Of a stretch of 64,000 nt of DNA, positions 25,287 through 34,190 are shown piece after piece. The position numbers and the translations under genes were made by a program. The notes beneath the pieces are model-generated. The model did not search any database. It saw nothing but the letters and a program-made list of their open reading frames with translations, and had not been told where the DNA came from. Source of the stretch: an uncultured Prevotellaceae bacterium (GTDB lineage Bacteria; Bacteroidota; Bacteroidia; Bacteroidales; Bacteroidaceae); the NCBI GenBank assembly GCA_902767775.1, contig CACXIP010000008.1:78223-142222 (forward strand), written 5' to 3'. Within the stretch, counting starts at the first letter, position 1, and every line of letters starts with the position of its first letter.

Positions 25287-27137
25287 ATGGCAGAACAATT
25301 GGAAATCAAGGAATTGGACAACGTGGTCGTTCGCTTCTCTGGCGACTCCGGCGACGGTATGCAGTTGGCAGGCAACATCTTCTCTACGGTGTCCGCCTCT
25401 GTAGGTAATGGCATTTCGACATTTCCCGACTATCCCGCCGACATCCGTGCCCCGCAAGGGTCACTCACCGGCGTGTCGGGATTTCAGGTACACATCGGTG
25501 CGGGGCGCGTATTCACCCCCGGCGACCAGTGTGATGTGCTCGTGGCGATGAACGCCGCGGCGCTCAAGACACAATACAAGTTTGCCAAACCCCAGGCGAC
25601 CATCATCATCGACACTGACAGTTTCGAGGCCAGTGACCTGAAGAAGGCCAATTTCGTCACTGGCGACTATCTTGGCGAGATGGGCATCGACCCCGATCGC
25701 GTGGTGGCCTGTCCTATCTCCAAGATGGTGAAGGACTGCCTCGCCGACAGCGGCATGGACAACAAGGCGGTGCTCAAATGCCGCAATATGTTCGCCCTCG
25801 GTCTCGTATGCTGGCTCTTTAACCGCGACCTTAACTTGGTGGCCAATTTCCTCCGCGAGAAGTTCGCCAAGAAACCTGCTATCGCCGAGAACAACATCAA
25901 GGTGGTGCAGGCAGGTTATGACTACGGACACAATGTGCATGCATCGGTGCCCGCTACCTACCGCATCGAATCGAAGTCGAAGGTGCCCGGACGCTACATG
26001 GACATCACCGGCAACAAGGCTACAGCCTACGGACTCATCGCTGCCGCAGAGAAAGCTGGACTGAAACTCTATCTTGGCTCGTACCCCATCACCCCTGCAA
26101 CCGACATCCTGCACGAACTCTCCAAGCATAAGTCGTGTGGCGTCATCACCGTGCAGTGTGAGGATGAGATATCGGGATGTGCCAGTGCCATTGGTGCCTC
26201 TTTCGCAGGAGCGCTTGCCGCCACCTCCACATCCGGTCCTGGCATATGCCTCAAGTCAGAGGCTATGAACCTCGCCGTCATCGATGAGTTGCCGCTCATC
26301 ATCATTGATGTGCAGCGCGGCGGACCCTCTACCGGACTGCCCACCAAGAGCGAGCAGACCGACTTGTTGCAGGCCCTGTGGGGACGCAACGGCGAGTCGC
26401 CCATGCCTGTGGTGGCCGCCACCAGTCCCACCGACTGCTTCGACGCCGTCTATTCCGCTGCCAAGATCGCTCTCGAGCACCTGACTCCCGTCATCCTGCT
26501 CACCGACGCTTTCGTTGCCAATGGTTCGGCAGCATGGAAACTCCCCACTATGGAGGAACTGCCCGACATCCGTCCACATTATGTCAAACCAGAGCAGAAG
26601 GGCAACTACACCCCGTATGAACGCGACCCAGAGACCCTGGTGCGCTATTGGGCCATCCCGGGACAGGAGGGTTACACCCACATCCTCGGTGGTCTGGAGA
26701 AAGACGGTGCAACAGGTGCCATCTCTACCGACCCTGAGAACCATGACCGCATGTGCCGCTTGCGTGCAGAGAAGGTAGCACGCATCCCCGTGCCCGACGT
26801 AGAGGTGGCAGGTGACAAGGACGACGCCGAACTCCTCATCGTGGGATTTGGAGGAACCTATGGACATCTCTACTCAGCCATGGAGGAACTTCGCGCCAAG
26901 GGCAACAAAGTGGCTCTGGCCCATTTCGGCTTCATCAACCCGCTGCCCGCCAACACCGCAGAGGTGCTCAAGAAATACCCGAAGGCTGTGGTGGCAGAGC
27001 AGAACCTCGGACAGTTTGCCGCCTACCTGCGCACACAGGTCGATGGCTTCGTACCCTACCAGTTCAACCAGGTGAAGGGACAGCCTTTCGTGGTTGCCGA
27101 ACTCGTGAATGCGTTTGAAGAGATTTTGAAGAAATAA
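25287..27137 (+). CDS. korA: 2-oxoglutarate:ferredoxin oxidoreductase, alpha (gamma-alpha fused) subunit
   Basis: A 616-residue subunit of the thiamine-pyrophosphate enzyme that interconverts 2-oxoglutarate and succinyl-CoA with ferredoxin. The ATG at 25287 (MAEQLEIKEL) was chosen because an upstream in-frame ATG at 25254 overlaps the promoter. The N-terminal gamma-type domain is at about 1-190 (FSGDSGDGMQLAGN), followed by the pyrimidine-binding alpha domain (GSYPITPATDILHEL, then the CEDEISG block) and the C-terminal domain. It is paired with korB 13 bases downstream. In anaerobic Bacteroidales this serves the reductive or oxidative half of the TCA pathway. Confidence 0.92.
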   Translation: MAEQLEIKELDNVVVRFSGDSGDGMQLAGNIFSTVSASVGNGISTFPDYPADIRAPQGSLTGVSGFQVHIGAGRVFTPGDQCDVLVAMNAAALKTQYKFAKPQATIIIDTDSFEASDLKKANFVTGDYLGEMGIDPDRVVACPISKMVKDCLADSGMDNKAVLKCRNMFALGLVCWLFNRDLNLVANFLREKFAKKPAIAENNIKVVQAGYDYGHNVHASVPATYRIESKSKVPGRYMDITGNKATAYGLIAAAEKAGLKLYLGSYPITPATDILHELSKHKSCGVITVQCEDEISGCASAIGASFAGALAATSTSGPGICLKSEAMNLAVIDELPLIIIDVQRGGPSTGLPTKSEQTDLLQALWGRNGESPMPVVAATSPTDCFDAVYSAAKIALEHLTPVILLTDAFVANGSAAWKLPTMEELPDIRPHYVKPEQKGNYTPYERDPETLVRYWAIPGQEGYTHILGGLEKDGATGAISTDPENHDRMCRLRAEKVARIPVPDVEVAGDKDDAELLIVGFGGTYGHLYSAMEELRAKGNKVALAHFGFINPLPANTAEVLKKYPKAVVAEQNLGQFAAYLRTQVDGFVPYQFNQVKGQPFVVAELVNAFEEILKK

Positions 27138-27150
27138 AACAGACAAGGTC

Positions 27151-28158
27151 ATGACAGAATATAAAGCACAAGATTATAAGAAGGGACAGCCAAGGTGGTG
27201 TCCCGGATGCGGCGACCATTTCTTCCTCGCATCACTCCACAAGGCCATGGCTGAGGTAGGCGTGGCTCCCCATGAGATGGCGGTCATCTCTGGTATCGGA
27301 TGCAGCAGCCGACTGCCCTACTACGTGAGCACATACGCCATGCAGACCATACACGGAAGGGCAGCCTCCATCTCCACTGGAGCCAAGGTGGCCAATCCCA
27401 ACCTCACCGTGTGGCAGGTGAGTGGCGACGGCGACGGACTCGCCATCGGCGGCAACCACTTCATCCATGCCATGAGGCGTAACATTGACATCAACATGAT
27501 CCTGCTCAACAACCGCATCTACGGACTGACGAAAGGACAGTATTCACCCACCTCTCCCCGTGGGTTCGTCTCGAAGTCAAGCCCCTACGGCACTGTCGAG
27601 GACCCGTTCCGTCCGGCAGAACTCTGCTTCGGCGCAAGAGGACACTTCTTCGCCAGAGCGGTCGCCACAGATGCTCAGGGCACCGTCGATGTGCTTAAGG
27701 CTGCCTACTTCCACAAAGGGGCTGCCGTGTGCGAAATCCTGCAGAACTGTGTTATCTTCAACAATGGTGCCTACGACCCCATCTATACCAAAGAGGGGCG
27801 TAAGAAGAACGCCATCTATGTGAAGCACGGTGAAAAACTCGTTTTTGGCGAGAATGATGAGTTCGGACTGGTACAGGAAGGCTTCGGCCTCAAGGTGGTG
27901 AAAATCGGCGAGGACGGCTATACGCTCGACGATGTGCTGGTGCACGATGCTTACTGCGAGGACAACACCCTCCAACTGAAACTCGCCATGATGGACAATG
28001 AGCATGGATTCCCTGTGGCACTTGGTGTCATCCGCGATGTCGAAGCACCTACCTACGACGCTGCCGTCAATGCGCAGATTGAGGAGGTGAAGGCACAAAA
28101 GAAATACCATAATTTCATGGAACTCTTGGAAACCAATGACACGTGGGAGGTAAAGTAA
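27151..28158 (+). CDS. korB: 2-oxoglutarate:ferredoxin oxidoreductase, beta subunit
   Basis: A 335-residue TPP-binding beta subunit. It shows RWCPGCGDHF near the N-terminus, GIGCSSRLPYY, and the TPP/Mg motif GDGDGLAIGGNHF followed by ILLNNRIYGLTKGQ. The substrate (2-oxoglutarate rather than pyruvate) is inferred from the two-subunit layout and the TKGQYSPTS segment. It is cotranscribed with korA and ends at a structured terminator. Confidence 0.92.
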   Translation: MTEYKAQDYKKGQPRWCPGCGDHFFLASLHKAMAEVGVAPHEMAVISGIGCSSRLPYYVSTYAMQTIHGRAASISTGAKVANPNLTVWQVSGDGDGLAIGGNHFIHAMRRNIDINMILLNNRIYGLTKGQYSPTSPRGFVSKSSPYGTVEDPFRPAELCFGARGHFFARAVATDAQGTVDVLKAAYFHKGAAVCEILQNCVIFNNGAYDPIYTKEGRKKNAIYVKHGEKLVFGENDEFGLVQEGFGLKVVKIGEDGYTLDDVLVHDAYCEDNTLQLKLAMMDNEHGFPVALGVIRDVEAPTYDAAVNAQIEEVKAQKKYHNFMELLETNDTWEVK

Positions 28159-28178
28159 TTTTGTAAACCCAACGTTGC

Positions 28179-28248
28179 AAATGAGTTGTGCACTCTGAAA
28201 ACTTTGCTAAAAAGTTTAAACAAAACGAGTTGCACAACTCATTTTTTG
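28179..28248 (+). terminator. korAB terminator with nested hairpin
   Basis: Outer stem of 14 bp: AAATGAGTTGTGCA (from 28179) pairs with TGCACAACTCATTT, followed by more T's. The roughly 38-nt loop contains a second 7-bp stem (AAACTTT with AAAGTTT, about 28198-28217). An intrinsic terminator with an unusual nested structure; it ends only about 15 bp before the pckA promoter. Confidence 0.8.
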
Positions 28249-28259
28249 TGTGCAACACT

Positions 28260-28290
28260 TTTGGTATTCCATCATTTTTTGCTAATTTTG
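28260..28290 (+). promoter_or_regulatory. pckA promoter
   Basis: TTTG (28260-28263), a 19-bp gap, TAATTTTG (28283-28290): a near-perfect Bacteroidota housekeeping promoter. The predicted leader is about 50 nt. Confidence 0.85.
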
Positions 28291-28346
28291 CGGGCGAAAA
28301 ATAACAAGGTAAAGAGTATAACTCAATTATTTAACAAAAATACATC

Positions 28347-29960
28347 ATGGCAAAGTTAGATTTGACACAGTATGGCATCACGGGCTCGACCGTGATTGCA
28401 CACAATCCATCGTATGAGTACCTCTATGAGGAAGAGACAAAAGCTGACCTGACCGGATTCGACAAGGGCCAGGACACAGAGCTCAATGCTGTTAACGTGA
28501 TGACCGGCATCTATACCGGACGCTCACCTAAAGATAAGTATATCGTAGACGATGCTCAGAGCCATGACAAGGTGTGGTGGACCACTGAGGAATACAAGAA
28601 CGACAACCACCCCATGAGTGAGGAGGTTTGGGCAAAGATTAAGGACATCGCCATCAAGGAGCTCTGCAACAAGAACCTCTATGTAATGGATGCTTACTGC
28701 GGTGCCAATGAGGCTACCCGTCTTCGCGTTCGCTTTATTATGGAAGTGGCTTGGCAGGCTCACTTTGTCAAGAACATGTTCATCCAGCCGACTGAGGAAG
28801 AACTGGAGAATTTCGAGCCCAACTTCGTCATCTACAATGCTTCGAAGGCAAAGGTGGAGAACTACAAGGAATTGGGCCTCAACTCAGAGACTTGCGTGGC
28901 ATTCAATACCACAAGCCGTGAGCAGTGCATCATCAACACATGGTATGGTGGTGAGATGAAGAAGGGTATGTTCTCCATGATGAACTACTTCCTCCCGCTT
29001 CAGGGCATCGCTTCCATGCACTGCTCTGCCAATACCGATATGGAAGGCAAGAACACCGCTATCTTCTTTGGACTCTCCGGAACAGGCAAGACCACTCTCA
29101 GCACCGACCCGAAGCGTCTGCTCATCGGTGATGACGAGCACGGATGGGACGACGAGGGTGTGTTCAACTTCGAGGGCGGCTGCTATGCCAAGGTCATCAA
29201 CCTCGACAAGGAGAGCGAGCCTGACATCTACAACGCCATCCGCCGCAACGCCCTGCTTGAGAACGTCACCGTGGACGAGGCAGGAAAGATTGACTTCGCT
29301 GACAAGAGTGTCACAGAGAACACCCGCGTGAGCTATCCTATTGAGCACATCGAGAAGATTGCTGCCAAGGTGAACGGCAAGAGCGCTGGTCCCGACGCAC
29401 AAAACGTCATCTTCCTCTCCGCCGACGCATTCGGCGTGCTGCCTCCCGTCTCCATCCTGACACCGGAGCAGACCAAGTATTACTTCCTCTCCGGATTCAC
29501 TGCCAAACTGGCTGGTACAGAGCGCGGCATCACAGAGCCCACTCCCACCTTCTCAGCTTGCTTCGGACAGGCATTCCTCGAGCTGCATCCCACCAAGTAT
29601 GCAGAGGAACTCGTGAGGAAGATGGAGAAGAGCGGTGCCAAGGCTTACCTCGTCAACACTGGTTGGAACGGCACCGGCAAGCGTATCTCCATCCGCGACA
29701 CCCGCGGCATCATCGACGCTATCCTCGGTGGTGACATCCTGAGCGCTCCTACCAAGAAGATTCCTTACTTTGACTTCGAGGTTCCCACACAGCTCAATGG
29801 TGTGGCTTGGGGCATTCTCGATCCTCGCGACACCTATCAGAACCGCAATGAGTGGGAAGAGAAGGCAAAGGACTTGGCTGGCCGCTTCATCAAGAACTTC
29901 AAGAAGTATGAGGGCAATGAGGCAGGCAAGGCTCTTGTCGCCGCTGGTCCAAAACTGTAA
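28347..29960 (+). CDS. pckA: ATP-dependent phosphoenolpyruvate carboxykinase
   Basis: A 537-residue enzyme interconverting oxaloacetate and phosphoenolpyruvate with ATP/ADP. In succinate-producing Bacteroidales it mainly works in the carboxylating direction. The kinase P-loop [11 protein letters not shown] is at about 242-252, with the downstream [19 protein letters not shown] metal/nucleotide block and the C-terminal [15 protein letters not shown] motif. Length is typical. It has its own strong promoter and a terminator at 29992-30020. Codon use looks highly optimised, as expected for an abundant protein. Confidence 0.97.
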   Translation: MAKLDLTQYGITGSTVIAHNPSYEYLYEEETKADLTGFDKGQDTELNAVNVMTGIYTGRSPKDKYIVDDAQSHDKVWWTTEEYKNDNHPMSEEVWAKIKDIAIKELCNKNLYVMDAYCGANEATRLRVRFIMEVAWQAHFVKNMFIQPTEEELENFEPNFVIYNASKAKVENYKELGLNSETCVAFNTTSREQCIINTWYGGEMKKGMFSMMNYFLPLQGIASMHCSANTDMEGKNTAIFFGLSGTGKTTLSTDPKRLLIGDDEHGWDDEGVFNFEGGCYAKVINLDKESEPDIYNAIRRNALLENVTVDEAGKIDFADKSVTENTRVSYPIEHIEKIAAKVNGKSAGPDAQNVIFLSADAFGVLPPVSILTPEQTKYYFLSGFTAKLAGTERGITEPTPTFSACFGQAFLELHPTKYAEELVRKMEKSGAKAYLVNTGWNGTGKRISIRDTRGIIDAILGGDILSAPTKKIPYFDFEVPTQLNGVAWGILDPRDTYQNRNEWEEKAKDLAGRFIKNFKKYEGNEAGKALVAAGPKL

Positions 29961-29991
29961 ATAAGGTTTCGCATCTAAATGATAACAAATG

Positions 29992-30025
29992 GAAGGGGCT
30001 TACTCAATGCAAGCCCCTTCTGCTT
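29992..30025 (+). terminator. pckA terminator
   Basis: GAAGGGGCTT (29992-30001) pairs with AAGCCCCTTC (30011-30020) around a 9-nt loop, followed by a broken T-tract. It starts about 32 bases after the pckA stop. Confidence 0.8.
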
Positions 30026-30056
30026 TACTTTTTAGAACATAGTATTTGGAATATAT

Positions 30057-31238
30057 ATGAAGAAATATCACTTGTTGCTTTTGCTTTTGTTACCTCTGTT
30101 GCTGTCATCATGCTTCAAAGACGAATTGATGAACACAGAGTGTGACATCCTTGACGCATGGGTTGACGGTGATGAGTTTAAAGAGCTTTTCTACCAACCA
30201 GAGACAGATATGCGCTTTGACAAAATCTCGTCTACAGAGAATCGTATCGTGTTCACTGTGCGCTCGATGCTGTCATTGCCCGATGGAATACCCGTCCATT
30301 TCAACTTGACTCCTGGTGCTACAATCCAGCCTGCCAATGGGTCGGTGCAGAATTTCAAGAAACCAGTTGTGTACACCGTCACCTCGGAAGACGGAGCATG
30401 GCACAGAGAGTATGTCGTGGAGTTCCGCGAACCCGACCTTCCAAAACTCCATTTTGATTTCGAGGACTTTGAGCTCAAGTCAGAAAAGGTGTCCTTCCTG
30501 TTCTTGGATGTGAATGTCAGTTATTTCTCATGGTTTGAGATTGATGACAATGGTGAGCGGCAGGATATCTGGTCGACCGGCAATCCGGGGTTCGGCATGG
30601 GCAACTCAAATGCCAAGGAATATGATTACCCCTCGATTCCAGAAGAAAATGGTTATGAGGGAAAATGTGTGAAACTGGTGACCAGGGATGCCGGACCATT
30701 TGGAAAACCCATGAACAAACCTATTGCCGCCGGCAACCTGTTCTTGGGAAAATTTGATGTTGATGCTGTGATGACCAATACGTTGGCCACTACCAGGATG
30801 GGTATCAGGGCTCCATTCACCGAGGAACCCATCAAGGTGACAGGATATTACAAATACCAACCCGGTGCCGAATACATCAACGAAAAATCGGAGGTTGTGC
30901 CAGGCAAGGTGGATGAGGGGCATATCTATTCCGTCATCTATCGCAACAAGGATGAGAACGGAAATCCCGTGATGCTCGATGGTTCTGATGTCCTCTCCAG
31001 CAAATATGTGGTGAAGAAGGCCGAAATGGCATCTCTGCCTCCTACTAATGAGTGGACGCCTTTTGAGATGTTTTACGAGGGTGCCGAACTGGATGAGCAA
31101 CTTCTCGACAGCAGAGGGTACAATTTCGCCCTCGTGTTCTCATCAAGCAAGGATGGCGCGAAATTTCTCGGTGCCATCGGCAGCACATTATATATAGATA
31201 AAGTATCGGTTGTCCTTGAGAAAGATGACGAAGAATAA
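30057..31238 (+). CDS. PCMD-domain lipoprotein
   Basis: A 393-residue predicted lipoprotein (leucine-rich signal, lipobox LLSSC, Cys19). Residues about 30-125 look like an Ig-like domain (YTVTSEDGAWHREYVVEF). The rest matches the PCMD (putative carbohydrate metabolism) beta-sandwich: NTLATTRMGIRAPF, TGYYKYQPG, and a C-terminal segment ending LYIDKVSVVLE. PCMD proteins are surface lipoproteins of Bacteroidota, often glycan-related, without a proven activity. The next gene starts 8 bases later, so the two form an operon. Confidence 0.75.
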   Translation: MKKYHLLLLLLLPLLLSSCFKDELMNTECDILDAWVDGDEFKELFYQPETDMRFDKISSTENRIVFTVRSMLSLPDGIPVHFNLTPGATIQPANGSVQNFKKPVVYTVTSEDGAWHREYVVEFREPDLPKLHFDFEDFELKSEKVSFLFLDVNVSYFSWFEIDDNGERQDIWSTGNPGFGMGNSNAKEYDYPSIPEENGYEGKCVKLVTRDAGPFGKPMNKPIAAGNLFLGKFDVDAVMTNTLATTRMGIRAPFTEEPIKVTGYYKYQPGAEYINEKSEVVPGKVDEGHIYSVIYRNKDENGNPVMLDGSDVLSSKYVVKKAEMASLPPTNEWTPFEMFYEGAELDEQLLDSRGYNFALVFSSSKDGAKFLGAIGSTLYIDKVSVVLEKDDEE

Positions 31239-31246
31239 AAAATAGA

Positions 31247-32005
31247 ATGAAAAAGACAATTATCATACTGATTCTCAGCGTCTTCTTGCTGCTTCCTGGT
31301 CGTGTCATGGCTGGCAATCCGCTGGAAAATATCAAGTTGAAAGCACGTGCTGGATACAGCATCGGCGGAACGGCACCGCTTGGAATTCCCGCCACCATCA
31401 GGAGCGTGGATGCCTATCGGCTGACTACTTCATTCATGGGGGGTGTGGATGCCATGACACAAATCAGCGGCAACTGGGGCGCTATGGTAGGCGTTCGTTT
31501 TGAGAACAAGGGGATGGACACAGAGATAACCACCAAGAACTACTATATGGAAGTGGTGAAGGGTGACAGCTATCTTGCGGGTATGTATACCGGAAGCGTC
31601 AGGCAGAAAGTGACGGAATGGATGTTCACGGTGCCTGTGATGGCTACCTATCAGGTGGGCAAAAAAGTGCAACTCAAGGCCGGACCGTATGTTTCACTGC
31701 TGATCAACAAGGACTTTTCCGGATATGTGTTCGACGGATACCTCAGGCAGAACAACCCCACGGGAGCCAAAATCGTGATGGGACATGAGGCGAACGAGCG
31801 TGCCACATACGACTTTTCTGATGATATGCGCAGATTTCAGACCGGTGTCATGGTGGGCGCCGACTGGCAGGTGTGCAAGAAACTGGGTGTGTCAGCCGAC
31901 CTCAGTTGGGGACTCTCAGGTATCCACAAGAGTGATTTCAAGACCATAGAGCAGACACTGTATCCCATCTACGGCACCATCAGCGTGTTTTATGCCATCA
32001 ACTGA
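31247..32005 (+). CDS. Outer-membrane beta-barrel protein (porin-like)
   Basis: A 252-residue protein with a signal peptide (about 1-22, ending VMA) and alternating amphipathic strands typical of the Bacteroidota outer-membrane beta-barrel family: GYSIGGTAP, WGAMVGVRFENKG, MFTVPVMATYQVGKKVQLKAGPY, and a C-terminal TISVFYAIN. It shares an operon with the PCMD lipoprotein, a pairing seen repeatedly in Bacteroidales. Function beyond membrane location is unknown. Confidence 0.75.
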   Translation: MKKTIIILILSVFLLLPGRVMAGNPLENIKLKARAGYSIGGTAPLGIPATIRSVDAYRLTTSFMGGVDAMTQISGNWGAMVGVRFENKGMDTEITTKNYYMEVVKGDSYLAGMYTGSVRQKVTEWMFTVPVMATYQVGKKVQLKAGPYVSLLINKDFSGYVFDGYLRQNNPTGAKIVMGHEANERATYDFSDDMRRFQTGVMVGADWQVCKKLGVSADLSWGLSGIHKSDFKTIEQTLYPIYGTISVFYAIN

Positions 32006-32063
32006 GTCTGCATAGGAAAAGGCGGCGTTGGTCGAAAATTTGCTGGGCTTCGTCGAAATTGTT

Positions 32064-32094
32064 TTTGAGCTTGTTGATTACCACATTATCTTTG
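32064..32094 (+). promoter_or_regulatory. Promoter of small TonB-C protein gene
   Basis: TTTG (32064-32067), a 19-bp gap, TATCTTTG (32087-32094): a consensus match. The predicted leader is about 43 nt and AT-rich. Confidence 0.85.
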
Positions 32095-32143
32095 CAGTGT
32101 AATTAACAACGAACACAAATAAAAACAATAAAAAACAAGCATT

Positions 32144-32527
32144 ATGAGAAAGATTTTCGCATTCATCGCCGTGTGTTTCATGTCATTCCAGTTTGCAACC
32201 GCACAGAACGTGTTTAATGAAGAATTCATTCAGGAGCAGATGCCACAGTTTGTCGGTGGCGAGGAAGCCCTCTCTGAATGGATTGAGGACAACATCTCCT
32301 ATCCTCTGATGGCAGATGTCTACTCCATCGAAGGCCGTGTTATCGCCAGCTTCGACATCAATGAGGACGGCAGCATCAGCAACATCCAGGTTGATGAGTA
32401 TGCCGATCCCATCCTTGCCGACGAGGTGGTCAACCGTCTGCAGTACATGCCCAATTGGATTCCCGCCATGCAGAACGGCAGAAACGTGAAGGTGAACTAC
32501 AGCCTTGCTATTGTCTTCAGGAGTTAA
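32144..32527 (+). CDS. Small secreted protein with TonB C-terminal-like domain
   Basis: A 127-residue protein: signal peptide (about 1-20, FATAQ) followed by a single TonB_C-like domain. The segments PQFVGGEEALSEWIEDNISYP and GRVIASFDINEDGSISNIQV match the usual Bacteroidota pattern (FPGG, then YP, then G-V-V-V-xF-V). There is no membrane anchor or proline-rich linker, so it cannot energise a receptor as TonB does. Standalone copies are common in Bacteroidales and of unknown use. It has its own promoter and terminator. Confidence 0.75.
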   Translation: MRKIFAFIAVCFMSFQFATAQNVFNEEFIQEQMPQFVGGEEALSEWIEDNISYPLMADVYSIEGRVIASFDINEDGSISNIQVDEYADPILADEVVNRLQYMPNWIPAMQNGRNVKVNYSLAIVFRS

Positions 32528-32622
32528 AAAGACGTTTGTATAAATATAGTTTGCAAGGACTTACTTACAGTATGTCCGTTACAATGAAAGTGAGGAGCGG
32601 ATGCAGATTGTCATCCTAACAT

Positions 32623-32650
32623 AAAAAGCAGAGGTTTCCCTCTGCTTTTT
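32623..32650. terminator. Bidirectional terminator after TonB-C gene
   Basis: AAAAAGCAGAGG (32623-32634) pairs with CCTCTGCTTTTT (32639-32650) around a 4-nt loop. T-tracts result on both strands, serving also the convergent rseP operon. Confidence 0.88.
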
Positions 32651-32663
32651 ATGTTTCATATAA

Positions 32664-32691
32664 TTTTTAATTTTTAATTTTTAATTTTTAA
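32664..32691. repeat. Heptamer array TTTTTAA (ATTAAAA on minus strand), 4 units
   Basis: Four exact 7-bp units lie just after the rseP stop on the minus strand. The minus-strand unit ATTAAAA is close to the ATTAAGR heptamers that follow other stop codons in this window. Confidence 0.7.
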
Positions 32692-32699
32692 TTCTTCAT

Positions 32700-34163
32700 C
32701 TACATATACCCCAACCAGCGGAGGATGTCGTTGAGATTGGCGATAATCATAAGCAGGATGAGGAGGCCAAAGCCGATGTACTCAGCGATGACAAGGAAAC
32801 GCTCGCTGGGTTTACGTCCTGTAATCATCTCATAGAGCAGGAACAGGACATGGCCACCGTCCAGAGCGGGTATCGGAAGAATATTCATGAAGGCAAGGAT
32901 AATGCTGAGGAATGCCGTCATGCGCCAGAACATCATCCAGTCCCACATGGGCGGGAAGAGGCTGCCGATGGCACCAAAGCCACCCAGTGATTTCGCACCG
33001 TCGGAGGTGAACACATATTTAAGGTCGTCAACATAGCTGCGGAGCACATCGATGCCATAGCGGATGCCGGCAGGAAAACTCTCGAAGAAGCCATATTTGA
33101 TCTCAATGGGTTTATAGTAGCTCCAGATGCTTTTCTGTATGACGCCAAGTCGCATCTCCGAGTCGAGCATGGTGCGCTTTGTTTCGGTGACACCGGTAGC
33201 ATGGTGGGTGAAGGTAATATTTACCGTGCGTCCTTTGATGCTGTCGGCCTTGGTACCCTTGGCTGTCACGATGTCATTGAGTTTGCTTATTTCTAAGGTA
33301 AAGTCATTCCACGATTCCACAGCCTTGCCGTTGATGGAAAGGATTTTGTCGTCTTTCGCCATGCCGATTTTCTCTGCCACCGTACCGGGCAGCACACTAT
33401 CTATCTCGGCAGGTACAAACGGTGTCACAAACGGGGGCTGTTTCTTAATCATCTCAAGCAGGTTGAGGTCGCCAGGCAGGGTAAGCGACATGGCTTTCCC
33501 GTTGCGGACGATGTCTACACGCTTTGCCTCAGAGATGTCACGGTAGAGGTCGGTATTGAACGAGGTGAACTCGCCCTTGTCTGTTCCCACAAGGATATCA
33601 CCGTCCTTGAATCCCAGGCTTTTCGCCTCGGTATTGAACTTCATGCCCATCGACATATCCTTGGTCTGGATATATGACTCGCCCCAATGGTAGAGCACCA
33701 TTGAGTAGATGAAAAGAGCGAGCAGGAAGTTGACCAGCACACCGCCAATCATGATGAGCAGGCGCTGCCATGCGGGTTTGGTGCGGAACTCATACGGTTT
33801 CGGCTCCTCGCTGAGTTTTTGGTTGGTCTCGTCAATCATTCCGGAAATGGCACAATAGCCGCCGAGAGGCAACCAGCCGATGCCATACTCCGTACCCACA
33901 TATTCCTTCTCCTTATGCTCTTTGCCGTCCTCATCCTTCACCACTTTCTCGGGTACCACCACTGGGTTTTTCCTGAACAGGCGTCTGAACCAGGTGTCGT
34001 AGGTGCTGAAAAGGTGAAACTTGGGATTGAAGAAGACATAAAACCGCGTTACCCTCACCTTGAAGAGTTTGGCGAAGAAGAAATGTCCTCCCTCATGCAG
34101 CAGCACGAGGAGCGATATGGAAAGGATAAACTGTACCAGTCGGATTAAAAAAACACTATTCAT
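32700..34163 (-). CDS. rseP: Site-2 intramembrane metalloprotease RseP
   Basis: A 487-residue membrane protease that cleaves anti-sigma factors and signal-peptide remnants inside the membrane. The zinc motif HEGGH is at 23-27 in the first helix. It has a cytoplasmic/PDZ middle part (PDZ-like segments LGFKDGDILVG and VAEKIGMAKDDKILSINGKAV), and the third-ligand motif MNILPIPALDGGH is near 435. It is about 40 residues longer than E. coli RseP because of a lysine/glutamate-rich insert near 70-90. Last gene of the dxr operon, a layout common in Bacteroidota. Confidence 0.93.
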   Translation of the reverse strand: MNSVFLIRLVQFILSISLLVLLHEGGHFFFAKLFKVRVTRFYVFFNPKFHLFSTYDTWFRRLFRKNPVVVPEKVVKDEDGKEHKEKEYVGTEYGIGWLPLGGYCAISGMIDETNQKLSEEPKPYEFRTKPAWQRLLIMIGGVLVNFLLALFIYSMVLYHWGESYIQTKDMSMGMKFNTEAKSLGFKDGDILVGTDKGEFTSFNTDLYRDISEAKRVDIVRNGKAMSLTLPGDLNLLEMIKKQPPFVTPFVPAEIDSVLPGTVAEKIGMAKDDKILSINGKAVESWNDFTLEISKLNDIVTAKGTKADSIKGRTVNITFTHHATGVTETKRTMLDSEMRLGVIQKSIWSYYKPIEIKYGFFESFPAGIRYGIDVLRSYVDDLKYVFTSDGAKSLGGFGAIGSLFPPMWDWMMFWRMTAFLSIILAFMNILPIPALDGGHVLFLLYEMITGRKPSERFLVIAEYIGFGLLILLMIIANLNDILRWLGYM

Positions 34164-34190
34164 TTTTGATTATATGACAAAAAATTAAAT

